A stretch of DNA of 64,000 nucleotides from an uncultured Christensenellaceae bacterium (GTDB lineage: Bacteria > Bacillota > Clostridia > Christensenellales > Pumilibacteraceae): NCBI GenBank assembly GCA_910587025.1, contig CAJUKR010000001.1:32960-96959 (forward strand), written 5' to 3'. A model generated the notes under the pieces. It ran no database searches. It saw only the letters and a program-made list of their open reading frames with translations, and was not told where the DNA came from. A program made the translations under genes and the position numbers. How positions within the stretch are numbered: position 1 is the first letter of the stretch; the number at the start of each line of letters is the position of its first letter. Shown here in pieces: positions 1 to 9,000 of the stretch.

Positions 1-276
1 TACGCCCTCGAGCGATTTCGCCACGATGGAAAAATATGCGCCGTCGGTCACGTCCAGCACGCCCTCGTCGTATTCCACCGAACTGTCGAACATATTGCAG
101 GAACCGAGATCGGCGCCCTTTTCGACAAGAGACGGAAGCGGAAACACAAGCACAAGCAGAAATACATAAGTGCTCGCTGTTCTCACAACCTTGTGCAATC
201 TGGTTTTTTCGGTGAGATGCGTGATTATCACTCCGATAAGTCCCGCTCCCGCTACGGATAATATCCACGCCGTCAT
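1..276 (-). CDS. spoIIIAF: Stage III sporulation protein AF, partial
   Basis: This is the N-terminal 92 codons of a minus-strand gene whose 3' end lies beyond the left edge. Its ATG at 276-274 overlaps the TGA of spoIIIAE as ATGA. Two hydrophobic helices are visible, at about residues 2-18 and 34-50, followed by a soluble stretch. This matches SpoIIIAF, a two-helix membrane protein with a soluble domain in the intercellular space. It is known as part of the SpoIIIAA-AH channel between mother cell and forespore. The call rests on gene order and topology, because only a part of the protein is present. Confidence 0.8.
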   Translation of the reverse strand, partial: MTAWILSVAGAGLIGVIITHLTEKTRLHKVVRTASTYVFLLVLVFPLPSLVEKGADLGSCNMFDSSVEYDEGVLDVTDGAYFSIVAKSLEGV

Positions 277-1481
277 AATACAACATTCCCCGATGCAAGA
301 ATTATCAGCATAAAAATAAAGTACAAGAATGCAGCTCCCGCCATCAATGCGCCCGTAAGCGACACGGTTTTGGCAACGCCGGTCAGCATATCGCTCATCA
401 GTTTGTCGCCGAGCGGCTCCACAGCGGCGGCGGCAAGACGGAGACACAATGAATATACGCCTATCTGAATCACCGCGGGCAGAACGGTCAAAGCGAGCAA
501 AACAAGCGCAGTGTATCCGAGCGCGTTCTTTACCAGTATTCCGCCCGATATGACGAGATTGAACCCGTCAGACAGATATCCGCCTATTACCGGCACGAAT
601 TTGCCTATGGTAAATTTTGCGCTTCTTACGGATATGCCGTCAAACACAGAAGCCGTTATGCCCTGCACCGACAGAAATGCGGACAGAAGAAAAAAGCATG
701 TACCGAACAGCCATTTTACCGTACTCGAGAAAAAATCCGCCGTCTTGCCCAGTTTGACTTCGCTCGTAAGATTTCCGACTATTCCGAATACAAACCCCGC
801 TATCAGCATGGGAAGGAGTATTCCGGAGATAAGATTGAACAGTCCGCTTGTAAGCACCGCCACGGTAGGCTGAAACACGGATGCCGTCCCCGTCGCTCCG
901 ACCGCCGCCATAATCGTAAGAATTATGGGCAAAAGAACGTTGATCTGCGTACCCATAGACGAAAGCGTCGATGAGCACATCGTAAACATACCGACAGTCG
1001 CGCTCCCAACGACCGCGACTACCGCCGCCATGGCTGCGAAATGTACGATCTTGCTTACGCTTTCCGACGCGGACCCCCCTTTCACCGCGCCCAAAATAGA
1101 ATACACTATCGCAACGGATACGACGGTTACGAGCAAACCAAGAAGCGACGTAAGGCTTGACCCGAAAAGAGAAAGCACGAAAGCGAGCAGATTCGAAAAA
1201 TCGAGCGTAAAATTTCCGGAAGCTATCTTTTGCACTAGCGCGATCACATCCGTTTCGCCGAACAGCGACAGCTGACTTTCGCTGAGCCCGGCAAGCAATG
1301 CCGCCAATGCGTCGCCGTCAAGCGATCCTATTATGTCGTCCACATAGTCGGCGGAGGTTCCGTCCGCCGCTTCCGCCATCCAAAACGGAACGGTAAGTAT
1401 GAGCGCTCCGAGCGTCAGCAGTATTCCAACAGCGAGATAACGACGTCTATGAGCTCTTTTATTACCGGGATCATTAAGCAA
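273..1481 (-). CDS. spoIIIAE: Stage III sporulation protein AE
   Basis: A 402-residue polytopic membrane protein with a basic N-terminus (KRAHRRR), a signal-like hydrophobic segment at about 16-36, and further membrane segments from about residue 105 to the end. Length and position fit SpoIIIAE, the multipass component of the SpoIIIA-SpoIIQ feeding-tube channel. The ATG at 1481 makes an unusual overlap of about 67 bp with spoIIIAD. No in-frame ATG, GTG or TTG nearer the end of spoIIIAD keeps the basic signal-peptide region, so this start is preferred. An AAGGTGG stretch lies about 12 bases upstream. Confidence 0.93.
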   Translation of the reverse strand: MLNDPGNKRAHRRRYLAVGILLTLGALILTVPFWMAEAADGTSADYVDDIIGSLDGDALAALLAGLSESQLSLFGETDVIALVQKIASGNFTLDFSNLLAFVLSLFGSSLTSLLGLLVTVVSVAIVYSILGAVKGGSASESVSKIVHFAAMAAVVAVVGSATVGMFTMCSSTLSSMGTQINVLLPIILTIMAAVGATGTASVFQPTVAVLTSGLFNLISGILLPMLIAGFVFGIVGNLTSEVKLGKTADFFSSTVKWLFGTCFFLLSAFLSVQGITASVFDGISVRSAKFTIGKFVPVIGGYLSDGFNLVISGGILVKNALGYTALVLLALTVLPAVIQIGVYSLCLRLAAAAVEPLGDKLMSDMLTGVAKTVSLTGALMAGAAFLYFIFMLIILASGNVVL

Positions 1482-1804
1482 AATATCACCACCTTGCCGC
1501 CGAACGCGATCTTATTCGACAGCGTCGGTAATTTCGCGTCCTCCGCCGTATCGCAGGCAAACTCTATTATATAACCGGCTCCGACGATTTTAAGCAAATA
1601 CTCAACGAGCGTACTGCCTATACCGGTCTTGTCCACAAGCTCGCGGAGCATAGTAATGATCTCGGTAAAATAATCGAGCACGGAAAGCACTACGGCGATG
1701 CCGCCGACCGTTCCTATCAGGACGGCTATATCCTGCCGTTCGCTCCTGACTATCATTACCGAAATCACGGTTATGACTCCGATTGCCGCAATTTTCAGTA
1801 TCAT
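1415..1804 (-). CDS. spoIIIAD: Stage III sporulation protein AD
   Basis: A 129-residue protein with three to four hydrophobic helices, the usual size and topology of SpoIIIAD. It is a membrane component of the mother-cell SpoIIIA complex. The start is the ATG at 1804, which shares one base with the TGA of spoIIIAC (TGATG), so translation is probably coupled. A longer reading to 2020 only reads through spoIIIAC in another frame. The C-terminal end overlaps the spoIIIAE start region. Confidence 0.93.
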   Translation of the reverse strand: MILKIAAIGVITVISVMIVRSERQDIAVLIGTVGGIAVVLSVLDYFTEIITMLRELVDKTGIGSTLVEYLLKIVGAGYIIEFACDTAEDAKLPTLSNKIAFGGKVVIFCLMIPVIKELIDVVISLLEYC

Positions 1805-2001
1805 CAATACAGACCGAATACGGTTTGCAACGCAGAGAACAAGTCGGTCAGCATATCGATAACGAGTAGCAGCACAATAACCAAGCCCGTAAGCGTAACA
1901 AGCGTCGCTATTTCGTCCTTGTCCGATTTTTTTAAGATCTGATTGACTATTGCGGTCAACAGTCCGACTGCTGCGATTTTGAAAATTATATCTATATTCA
2001 T
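1804..2001 (-). CDS. spoIIIAC: Stage III sporulation protein AC
   Basis: A 65-residue protein with two transmembrane helices separated by a short charged loop (KKSDKDE), typical of SpoIIIAC. The chosen ATG at 2001 overlaps the TAA of spoIIIAB by one base (TAATG). An upstream in-frame ATG at 2055 would put 18 extra residues inside spoIIIAB and is not needed. It acts with SpoIIIAD in the mother-cell membrane during engulfment. Confidence 0.92.
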   Translation of the reverse strand: MNIDIIFKIAAVGLLTAIVNQILKKSDKDEIATLVTLTGLVIVLLLVIDMLTDLFSALQTVFGLY

Positions 2002-2480
2002 TACCAAAACAAAACTGCAAGCAACAAACCGAGTAAAAAACCGAGCTTGACGCACGACTTCCCCAGTTTGTTGTATTTGCTCTCCGAAGCCTCCCGATAT
2101 TCTTTCAGTTTGAGTCTGTTATTCTCGTTTGCGCATTTTTCGGCTACGGAATTATATGTGCCGAGCGCCCCGAACATACCGTCGACGAAAACAAATTCAC
2201 TTTTTGACAAATACCCAGACGGTAATTCTTTTTTATCCCCCGACATAGTGCTTACGGCGGCGGCAAGCTGTCTGGACAATAACGACGATTTCGTTTCGTA
2301 CGAGGACAGCATTTTGGGAACGGTATCGAGCGTAAACGTCAGATTGGACGAAAATCGCAACAGCAAATCATCGAGCTCGACGAAATATTCCTTTCTGACT
2401 TTGAAGTATTTGCCGACGGCAAAACCCGCCAAAGTACAGGAAACCGTAAGAATAACGCAAAGCAGAAGTTTATCGGACAT
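2001..2480 (-). CDS. spoIIIAB: Stage III sporulation protein AB
   Basis: A 159-residue protein with one N-terminal membrane helix (about 4-22), a helical cytoplasmic middle and a C-terminal hydrophobic helix (about 143-158). This is the layout of SpoIIIAB, which resembles type II secretion GspF-like proteins and partners the ATPase SpoIIIAA. The ATG at 2480 lies inside the last codons of spoIIIAA (11-bp overlap), and GGAAAAAG upstream serves as a weak ribosome-binding site. Confidence 0.92.
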   Translation of the reverse strand: MSDKLLLCVILTVSCTLAGFAVGKYFKVRKEYFVELDDLLLRFSSNLTFTLDTVPKMLSSYETKSSLLSRQLAAAVSTMSGDKKELPSGYLSKSEFVFVDGMFGALGTYNSVAEKCANENNRLKLKEYREASESKYNKLGKSCVKLGFLLGLLLAVLFW

Positions 2481-3399
2481 ACACTTTTTCCAGTGACGAA
2501 TCGTACGTTTCCGCTATATGACCGTTTCCGAAATCGTCGGACAAAAAATAATAGCGTTCGAACAGTCCGTAGCGCACGATGTCGTCGGTAAACGCGCGGC
2601 GGCGGAAATTATCCGGCGAAGACGAATGCGCGGACGCTATTACGGAGATGCCGCAGCCTACGGCTTCCCGCAGAATACCGATATCGTTCGCGCCGAATAT
2701 TTCGTCCGTTATTATTACGTCCGGTCGCATGCTTCTGACCGCGCATTCGAAAGCGTGAGCCTTACTGCTTCCGGTGATAACGTCGGTATGCGTGCCCACA
2801 TCCATTCCGTCGCGCCCGTCGCATACGCAGGCTATCTCTCCGCGTTCATCGGCAATAAGTACGTTAGGTGCGCTTCCGAGCTCGGACAACTGCCGCGCAA
2901 TGTCCCGAAGCATGGTCGTTTTACCCGCGCCTGGCGGCGAAACTATCAACGCGCGGCAATGATTTCTTACTATGTCACTCATAATACCCGTCGCGCAGCC
3001 CTTGATTTCGTGGGGTATGCGAATATTCAACGAGCTGTAGTTTTTTACCGTAACGATCTTTCCGCCGTCGGTAACGACTTCTCCGCACACTCCGAGTCTG
3101 AGTCCGCCCGCAAGAGTTATATAACCTCTGACGATATCGTCGTTGTAAGCATATACGGAATGTTCGGACGCCGCCACCACCGCGTCGCGGATATCCTCAC
3201 ACGAAGCCGTAAAAGCAAGCTCGCAAGACGATGATACGCCGCGTTCGGTAAGATATGCCGACTTATTGTTATAACGCACGCAGACGGGTTTCCCCGCCCT
3301 GAGCCTGATCTCCTGCAGTTTCTCGGCATCGAGGTTGTCCGCAATCGAATTGAATACGGCAACCGGCAAAAGTTTTTTTAAGCGCGCGATATCGAACAT
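2470..3399 (-). CDS. spoIIIAA: Stage III sporulation protein AA (secretion-type ATPase)
   Basis: A 309-residue ATPase of the secretion superfamily. The Walker A motif SPPGAGKTT is at residues 154-162 (Lys160), followed by VLIADERGEIA as the Walker B region and a conserved DVIITDEIF segment. It is thought to energise the SpoIIIA channel. It is the first gene of the operon and follows the efp terminator directly. Only about 45 bp separate its ATG from that terminator, so the sporulation promoter must be very compact. I could not identify a convincing sigma-E box, and no strong ribosome-binding site is visible. Confidence 0.95.
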   Translation of the reverse strand: MFDIARLKKLLPVAVFNSIADNLDAEKLQEIRLRAGKPVCVRYNNKSAYLTERGVSSSCELAFTASCEDIRDAVVAASEHSVYAYNDDIVRGYITLAGGLRLGVCGEVVTDGGKIVTVKNYSSLNIRIPHEIKGCATGIMSDIVRNHCRALIVSPPGAGKTTMLRDIARQLSELGSAPNVLIADERGEIACVCDGRDGMDVGTHTDVITGSSKAHAFECAVRSMRPDVIITDEIFGANDIGILREAVGCGISVIASAHSSSPDNFRRRAFTDDIVRYGLFERYYFLSDDFGNGHIAETYDSSLEKVYVR

Positions 3400-3442
3400 A
3401 TCACATTATATTTTGAGTGAAATAAGGCTATGACGAATCGAC

Positions 3443-3485
3443 AAAAAAAGTGCCGAAAGCGAATCATTGCTTTCGGCACTTTTAT
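3443..3485 (-). terminator. Intrinsic terminator after efp
   Basis: A perfect stem of about 14 bp (AAAGTGCCGAAAGC paired across an 8-base loop) is followed on the minus strand by a run of seven T. It lies just after the efp stop and separates the long rimP-efp unit from spoIIIAA. Confidence 0.93.
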
Positions 3486-3498
3486 AAACGAATATTTT

Positions 3499-4056
3499 TT
3501 ATTTTACTCTGGACATATAGATACCCGTTCTCGTATCGACGCGGATCTTATCTCCGATATTGATAAAGAGCGGAACCTGTATAGCCGCGCCGGTTTCGAG
3601 CGTTGCGGGCTTATTGCCTGCTTTGGAAGTATCGCCCTGAATACCCGGCTCGGTTTCCGCAATGGTAAGCTCTACGAAGTTAGGCGGCTCGACGCTGAAC
3701 GGCACGCCCTTGTAAGCCTGGATCGATACCATCATTTCGGGAATGATATACTGAAGCGCGTCACGGCACTCGTCGATATTTATATCGATCTGCTCGAAAG
3801 TTTCGGGCTCCATGAAATGACAAAAATCATCGTCAGCATAAAGGAACTGATAATCATGGGTTTCGATCTTGGCATCGAGAAATTTCTCGGTGGGGTTGAA
3901 AGATTCCTCGAGTACCTGACCCGTCACGACATTCTTATACTTTGTTCTGACGAAAGCCGAGCCTTTGCCCGGTTTTACATGCTGGAAATCAACTACGCGG
4001 AATACTTTACCGTCTTTCTCGAACGTAGTGCCTTTTCTGAAATCGCCTGCTACCAT
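3499..4056 (-). CDS. efp: Translation elongation factor P
   Basis: A 185-residue EF-P with the three OB-like domains of the family. The tip loop reads KPGKGSAF, with Lys31 in the position that is post-translationally modified in many bacteria. EF-P relieves ribosome stalling at polyproline. AAGGAG sits 6 bases before the ATG. It is the last gene of a unit that includes nusA and infB, and is followed by a strong terminator. The order pepQ-efp-spoIIIAA is common in Clostridia. Confidence 0.97.
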   Translation of the reverse strand: MVAGDFRKGTTFEKDGKVFRVVDFQHVKPGKGSAFVRTKYKNVVTGQVLEESFNPTEKFLDAKIETHDYQFLYADDDFCHFMEPETFEQIDINIDECRDALQYIIPEMMVSIQAYKGVPFSVEPPNFVELTIAETEPGIQGDTSKAGNKPATLETGAAIQVPLFINIGDKIRVDTRTGIYMSRVK

Positions 4057-4095
4057 AAAATTCTCCTTGGATTCATTCGGTAAAAATGAGGTTTC

Positions 4096-5139
4096 TTATA
4101 TTATAAGGGTTTTTCCGTAATTTGTCAAGTTCTCTATACCGTCTTTTTTAATTACGACCATATCTTCTATGCGAATTCCTCCGAATCCCTCGATATATAA
4201 TCCGGGTTCTACGGTAACTACCGCATTCTCGGGCAAAGGAAGATCGTTACGAAGCGCAAGCACGGGCAACTCGTGTATATCTATCCCGACGCCGTGTCCG
4301 AGCGAATGTCCGAACTCTTTATCGTAGCCGTTCGCACGGAAGAACTCGCGCGCCATATTGTCGGCTTCCTTCCCGGTCACGCCCGCTTTAAGATGTTTGA
4401 GCACATACTGCTGCGCGGAAAGCACGAGCAAATACAGATCGTTTACACGCGAACCGGGATCGCCCAGACAGAACGTACGCGTCATATCCGAACGGTAGCC
4501 GTTCTTTACCGCGCCTATGTCGAGAAGGATTATGTCCCCTTTCGCAAGTTTTCTGTTCCCCGGCGTATGATGACAGTCCGCGGAGTTTTCGCCGAAAGCC
4601 ACAATATTGTCGAACGCAAGACTGTCGGCGCCGTGCATAAGAAACTGATAAGTCAATTCCGCATCGAGTTCGCGCTCTGTCATTCCGACTTTAACCGCAG
4701 TCAACGCTTTATTAAGCGCGCTTTCCGCAATACTCTGCGCCGCCTTGATCTCGGAAATCTCATCGTCCGTTTTTACGATGCGAAGTTCCGTCAATACAGA
4801 GCCTATAGGCTTCAGTTCGAATTCTTCGAATGCTTTTTCCATTGCGCGATGCTCTGCGACGCTGACGCATTCGTCTTCGTAACCTATCGAAGAAAAACGG
4901 CGTTCGGAACATAATTTTGCTATATCGCCGTAAAGATGTTCCGCGTCGGTGATCGCGACTTCGCAATCGTTCGAAACCGATTTCGCGGCAACCGCATAAC
5001 GGAAGTCGGTAAACAGATATTTTCCGTTTTCGGTAAGAACGACCGCGCCGAACGAACTTTCGAATCCCGTAAAATAGAATCTGTTGCTCAAGCTCGTGAC
5101 GATCAATGTGTCATAATTTTCAAATAATTCTTTATACAT
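4096..5139 (-). CDS. pepQ: Xaa-Pro peptidase, M24B family
   Basis: A 347-residue aminopeptidase P / prolidase-type enzyme. The N-terminal creatinase-like domain covers about residues 1-125 and the C-terminal pita-bread metallopeptidase domain about 130-347. The five metal ligands are visible: Asp207 (LLDIGA), Asp218 (SDMTRTF), His282 (GHGVGID), Glu311 (EPGLY) and Glu325 (GIRIED). It should cleave the bond before or after proline in short peptides. Whether it is an aminopeptidase or a dipeptidase cannot be decided here. It overlaps the end of the upstream TIM-barrel gene by 8 bp. Confidence 0.93.
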   Translation of the reverse strand: MYKELFENYDTLIVTSLSNRFYFTGFESSFGAVVLTENGKYLFTDFRYAVAAKSVSNDCEVAITDAEHLYGDIAKLCSERRFSSIGYEDECVSVAEHRAMEKAFEEFELKPIGSVLTELRIVKTDDEISEIKAAQSIAESALNKALTAVKVGMTERELDAELTYQFLMHGADSLAFDNIVAFGENSADCHHTPGNRKLAKGDIILLDIGAVKNGYRSDMTRTFCLGDPGSRVNDLYLLVLSAQQYVLKHLKAGVTGKEADNMAREFFRANGYDKEFGHSLGHGVGIDIHELPVLALRNDLPLPENAVVTVEPGLYIEGFGGIRIEDMVVIKKDGIENLTNYGKTLII

Positions 5140-5992
5140 AGTTCAATCTCTCCGCCGCGACGATCATGTCGCGCATGATTGCCGCATCTTCAGCCATTGT
5201 ACCGTCCGACTCGCATACGATGTAAGGAGTCAATCTGTATTCGCTTATGAGTTTTGCCAATCCTTCGAACTCGGGGCCGTATTTATCGTCGGCGAATGTA
5301 AGATGCTTTAATTCGCCCTTATTGCCGTACATGATCTTCGAAAAATGGATGTGCATATTAAAAGTCTTTTCGTCGCCGAGTTTGTCTGCGGTATAATCGA
5401 TTATTCGCTTATAATCGTCATAACCCTTCAGTCCGCCGAGCGTATACGAATTGATATGCCCGAAATCGAAGCACGGATACAGACGCTTGTCGAGAGTACA
5501 AAAATCGACCACTTCTTCTACCGTGCCGATCTGATTCATTTTGCCCATCGTCTCGGGACAGAGTATGAAATCGAAATCCAGATCGGACAAACTTTCAATC
5601 AGCCGAGCGATATTGCGCTTCGCTCTCTCCACGGCGTCACGTCTCTCCGCCTTTCCGCACGACGCGGGATGAAACACGGTACGCTTTCCGCCGAACATGT
5701 GTTCGGCAAGCACGGAACTTCTGATATAACCGAAAGATTTTTCGATCATATCGTCGTCCGGATTTGCGAAATTGGTATAATACGGAGCGTGCGAACTGAT
5801 CTCGACGCCGTAGCGCGCGAACTCCGCGCCTATCTCTGCCGCTGACTCTTCCTTGATATTCACACCGCGACCGAACGAATATTCGAATGCGTTCAATCCG
5901 CGTTCGGCGATCCATCCTGCCGCTTCCTTTGTTCGCGTATGTCCTTCCGCATAAAACGAAAGCGAGTTTCCGCTCGGACCTATTTTCAACAT
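5132..5992 (-). CDS. TIM-barrel protein of the AP endonuclease 2 / Nfo family
   Basis: A 286-residue TIM-barrel protein related to deoxyribonuclease IV. Likely metal-binding motifs are in the expected order: SSHAPYY, VFHPAS, CPETMG, FDFGH, MHIHFSK and VCESDG. Members either repair abasic DNA sites or act as sugar isomerases; the ligand set here favours an endonuclease IV-like role, as inference. The ATG at 5992 is preferred to a GTG at 6004, because AAGGAG directly abuts that GTG and so cannot serve it, but stands 11 bases before the ATG. The gene overlaps the ribF stop. Confidence 0.75.
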   Translation of the reverse strand: MLKIGPSGNSLSFYAEGHTRTKEAAGWIAERGLNAFEYSFGRGVNIKEESAAEIGAEFARYGVEISSHAPYYTNFANPDDDMIEKSFGYIRSSVLAEHMFGGKRTVFHPASCGKAERRDAVERAKRNIARLIESLSDLDFDFILCPETMGKMNQIGTVEEVVDFCTLDKRLYPCFDFGHINSYTLGGLKGYDDYKRIIDYTADKLGDEKTFNMHIHFSKIMYGNKGELKHLTFADDKYGPEFEGLAKLISEYRLTPYIVCESDGTMAEDAAIMRDMIVAAERLNYV

Positions 5993-6870
5993 ATATCGGT
6001 CCACTCCTTATCTCTGTTTATAGTCGTAACGAGTTCATCTGCGGTTGCGAATTTTTTTATCGGACGGAGATATTTATGGAAATAGACCGTCAGTTCGTTG
6101 CCGAGCAGATTATCGGACGCAAAATCGATGATATTTGTTTCCACGGCAAATTTATTCTGCAAAAACGTAGGTCGCGAGCCGTAATTCGTTACCGAGCGAT
6201 ATCGCTTGCCGCCGATCTCCGCATACGTACCGTACACGCCGCGTTTGATTTCCATCATATCTATCGGAAGATCGAGATTAAGCGTCGGTATGCCTATTCC
6301 GCGCCCTCTGCCGTCGCCGCTCGTAACGCATCCTCGTATGTGATATTTCATTCCGAGCAACTTCCCCGCCGAATCCATGTTACCCGATTTCAGAAACGCT
6401 CGTATGGTAGTGCTTGAAACACGAACGCCTTCGAAATCGACGAGAGGCATAACCGTCAGGGAAATTCCTTTCGCATCGCATAGACTGCCGAGCACCGAAA
6501 CGTCGCAACGATCCGAACCGAACGTATAGTTTTCACCGCAAACCAAATCGCGGACGTTATAAGTTTCGGTCAGTCTGTCGAAGAATTCGCGTCCCGTCAA
6601 TGACGATATGCGACAAAAATACAACAAAACGCACAACTCCGCGCCGCACGCTTCGAGCAGACGTTTCTTTTCGGCGAAATCGTAAATGGATTCTTTACCG
6701 AGCAAACTGTCGGCAAAGGTCAATGCGCACGCCGTAGTTCCGTGTTCGGCGGAAAGTCGTTTGACCTCGCTTAAAAGCGTTCTGTGTCCGAGATGAACGC
6801 CGTCGAAATTACCCAAAGCTACGGATATTTCTCCGCCGAAAGATTTTCCGAATTCCAATGATCGTATCAT
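5986..6870 (-). CDS. ribF: Bifunctional riboflavin kinase / FAD synthetase
   Basis: A 294-residue RibF. The N-terminal nucleotidyltransferase domain has GNFDGVHLGH near residue 20 and a VSSTTIRAFL signature near residue 150. The C-terminal flavokinase domain contains GIGIPTLNLD near residue 190. It converts riboflavin to FMN and then FAD in the cytoplasm. It follows truB with a 6-bp gap in the rimP-efp unit, the conserved truB-ribF arrangement. Confidence 0.96.
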   Translation of the reverse strand: MIRSLEFGKSFGGEISVALGNFDGVHLGHRTLLSEVKRLSAEHGTTACALTFADSLLGKESIYDFAEKKRLLEACGAELCVLLYFCRISSLTGREFFDRLTETYNVRDLVCGENYTFGSDRCDVSVLGSLCDAKGISLTVMPLVDFEGVRVSSTTIRAFLKSGNMDSAGKLLGMKYHIRGCVTSGDGRGRGIGIPTLNLDLPIDMMEIKRGVYGTYAEIGGKRYRSVTNYGSRPTFLQNKFAVETNIIDFASDNLLGNELTVYFHKYLRPIKKFATADELVTTINRDKEWTDIC

Positions 6871-6876
6871 GAAGCG

Positions 6877-7725
6877 TCAGTCCTCTTTCAACCAGGTAGT
6901 TATTCCGATCCCCCTGTCGCCGCGCGATGCGATACCGAGAAGTTCGCCCCTGCAGTACAGTACAAACTTTCCGTCCGGCGCGTCGGCGCAGTCGAGCGGC
7001 ACGCCGCTCGTCGCTTTTTTATATAAAGCATCGTCGGCTTCGTACTTCGGCAACGCGGCAAGCGCCGCGGACAAAGGTATTACGTCGTCTGCCGTAAGAT
7101 CTTCCGGACGCACAGACTTGTCCGAATAAAAATTCCCGCACCGAGTACGTTTTATCGACGTCATAACGGCAAGCGAACCCAGCTTTTCGGCAAGGTCGCG
7201 GCATACGCTTCTTACGTACGTTCCCGCGGAACAATCCATACGAAACAGATATTCATTGTCCCCGACTCTACGGACAAGCTCGAGCGAATTTACGAATACG
7301 CGCGATGTTTTGAGCTCGGGCACTATTCCCGCGCGCGCCAATTTATATGCCCTTACGCCACCTACGGACTTCGCGCTGTAGGCGGGCGGCAACTGATCGA
7401 TTTCACCGGTCATGCCCGGTAATGCCGCAACTATTTCGGCTTCGCCAGGCAAAATATCGGTACGCGCCGTTTCCACGCCCGTCGAGTCGATCGTATCAGT
7501 CATAACGCCGAAACGAAATGTCGCTTCATAGGTCTTCGATTTGCCGAGAAAGTAATCGAACAGTCTCGTGCCTTTCCCGACGCCCATTAGCAGCACGCCT
7601 TCCCCCATCGGATCGAGAGTGCCCATATGTCCTACCGCGCGCGTGCCGAGCGCCTTTCGCACTTTGCCGACCACGGCGGACGACGACATACCCGAAGGCT
7701 TGTAAATGTTTACTATTCCGTTCAT
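6877..7725 (-). CDS. truB: tRNA pseudouridine-55 synthase
   Basis: A 282-residue TruB that makes pseudouridine 55 in the T arm of tRNA. The catalytic aspartate is in GHMGTLDPMGEGVL near residue 38, and the N-terminal KPSGMSSS segment and the CSAGTYVRS motif near residue 185 are typical. The ATG overlaps the stop of nrnA by 4 bp, so the two are probably translationally coupled. Confidence 0.97.
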   Translation of the reverse strand: MNGIVNIYKPSGMSSSAVVGKVRKALGTRAVGHMGTLDPMGEGVLLMGVGKGTRLFDYFLGKSKTYEATFRFGVMTDTIDSTGVETARTDILPGEAEIVAALPGMTGEIDQLPPAYSAKSVGGVRAYKLARAGIVPELKTSRVFVNSLELVRRVGDNEYLFRMDCSAGTYVRSVCRDLAEKLGSLAVMTSIKRTRCGNFYSDKSVRPEDLTADDVIPLSAALAALPKYEADDALYKKATSGVPLDCADAPDGKFVLYCRGELLGIASRGDRGIGITTWLKED

Positions 7726-8666
7726 GCTTCGTCCGTATCGCGAACGGCTTTCAGTATCTTTTCGATGACTTCTTCTTTCAAGCCGAAAATGCGACAGCCC
7801 GAAGCGAATTTATGTCCGCCGCCGCCGAACACTTTTGCGATCTCGTCGACGTTGCGACCGCGACTGCGAAAACTGACCTTGAACTCCTCGGACTTTTCTT
7901 CGCAAATACTGACGCCTATCTCCACACCTTTTACCGCAATGGCATAATCGATAAGCCCTTCCGTATCGTTCGCTTCCAGTCCGACGCTTTCGAGCATTTC
8001 CGCCGTAACGGCTATCAGCGCGACTTTGCCGTCGAGATAATAGCGCATGGACTCGATCGATTTTGCGATAAGTTCGGTCTTTTTTCTGCTTCTGCTACGA
8101 TATAATGCCGTCGCCAGTCCGTAAGTGTCCGCGCCGAAAAGCGAAAGCTTATACGCGGTTTCGAGCACTTTCGGAGTGGTGTTGCTATGCATAAAATGTC
8201 CCGTATCGGTAGACAAACCCATATAAAGATAATCGGCAATCACCGCGTCGATTTCTCCCGTCGGCTCGAGCAAATCGAAAACAAGTTCGCAAGTGCTCGA
8301 CGCATCGGCGTCTACGATATTATGGTCGCCGAATCCGCCGTGCCCGCGATGATGGTCGATCCAAGCCGTTTCCTTGGCCGATTTATAAAAGCCCTCCATA
8401 CGTCCGATGCGATCGCGCGCGCCGCAATCGACAGCGATAAAAAGATCGTACGACTTACGGGTTATGCGGTTGAACACCTCGGAATAGCGTATGAAAGAAT
8501 ACGATTCCGGAAGAGGCGAAGGACTGCCGACGTCGACTATTTTACCCTTTCGCTTGCAATATTCACGCAATGCAAAAGCAGACCCAAGGCAATCGCCGTC
8601 GGGTCTGACGTGCCCTATAATGAGGATACTTTCCGCTCTGTCAATTGCCCCGATTATGGGATTCAT
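7722..8666 (-). CDS. nrnA: DHH phosphoesterase, nano-RNase / pAp phosphatase
   Basis: A 314-residue NrnA-type protein. The DHH domain carries GHVRPDGDCLGS near residue 20, AVDCG near 80 and IDHHRGH near 107. The C-terminal DHHA1 domain ends with GGGGHKFASG near residue 280. Family members degrade very short RNAs and dephosphorylate 3'-phosphoadenosine 5'-phosphate. It sits between rbfA and truB, the usual Firmicutes place. Its start overlaps rbfA by 26 bp and has AAGGAG upstream. Confidence 0.94.
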   Translation of the reverse strand: MNPIIGAIDRAESILIIGHVRPDGDCLGSAFALREYCKRKGKIVDVGSPSPLPESYSFIRYSEVFNRITRKSYDLFIAVDCGARDRIGRMEGFYKSAKETAWIDHHRGHGGFGDHNIVDADASSTCELVFDLLEPTGEIDAVIADYLYMGLSTDTGHFMHSNTTPKVLETAYKLSLFGADTYGLATALYRSRSRKKTELIAKSIESMRYYLDGKVALIAVTAEMLESVGLEANDTEGLIDYAIAVKGVEIGVSICEEKSEEFKVSFRSRGRNVDEIAKVFGGGGHKFASGCRIFGLKEEVIEKILKAVRDTDEA

Positions 8667-9000
8667 GCTCCGCTATCTCCTTCAAAATAGAGTCGATCCT
8701 GCGTCCGTACTGTTCGGAAGAGTCGATCTTGAATACAAGCGACGGCACCGTGCGCATCGACTTCAATGCTACAGACAACTCATGCCTGATAAATCCGGCC
8801 GACGCATTGAGCGCCGCAACCGTCTTATCGCAGTCGTCAAGCGTACTTATATACAACGTCGCATACTTAAGATCCTTGGATACCGTGACGCCGGTAATTG
8901 TCGCAAGCGGCGAAACATCGGGATTGCGCAATTTGTCGCGCATGATCACCGACACGCATTTCTGTATTTCGCTTGCCGTCCTGTCTGTTTTATAACTCAT
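8641..9000 (-). CDS. rbfA: Ribosome-binding factor A
   Basis: A 119-residue RbfA with a single KH-like fold, needed for 16S rRNA 5' end maturation and 30S assembly. Recognisable parts are the N-terminal ASEIQKCVSVIM helix, the KYATLYIS strand and the LRTVPSLVFKID-like segment (here MRTVPSLVFKID). The start overlaps the infB stop by 4 bp. Confidence 0.95.
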   Translation of the reverse strand: MSYKTDRTASEIQKCVSVIMRDKLRNPDVSPLATITGVTVSKDLKYATLYISTLDDCDKTVAALNASAGFIRHELSVALKSMRTVPSLVFKIDSSEQYGRRIDSILKEIAEHESHNRGN

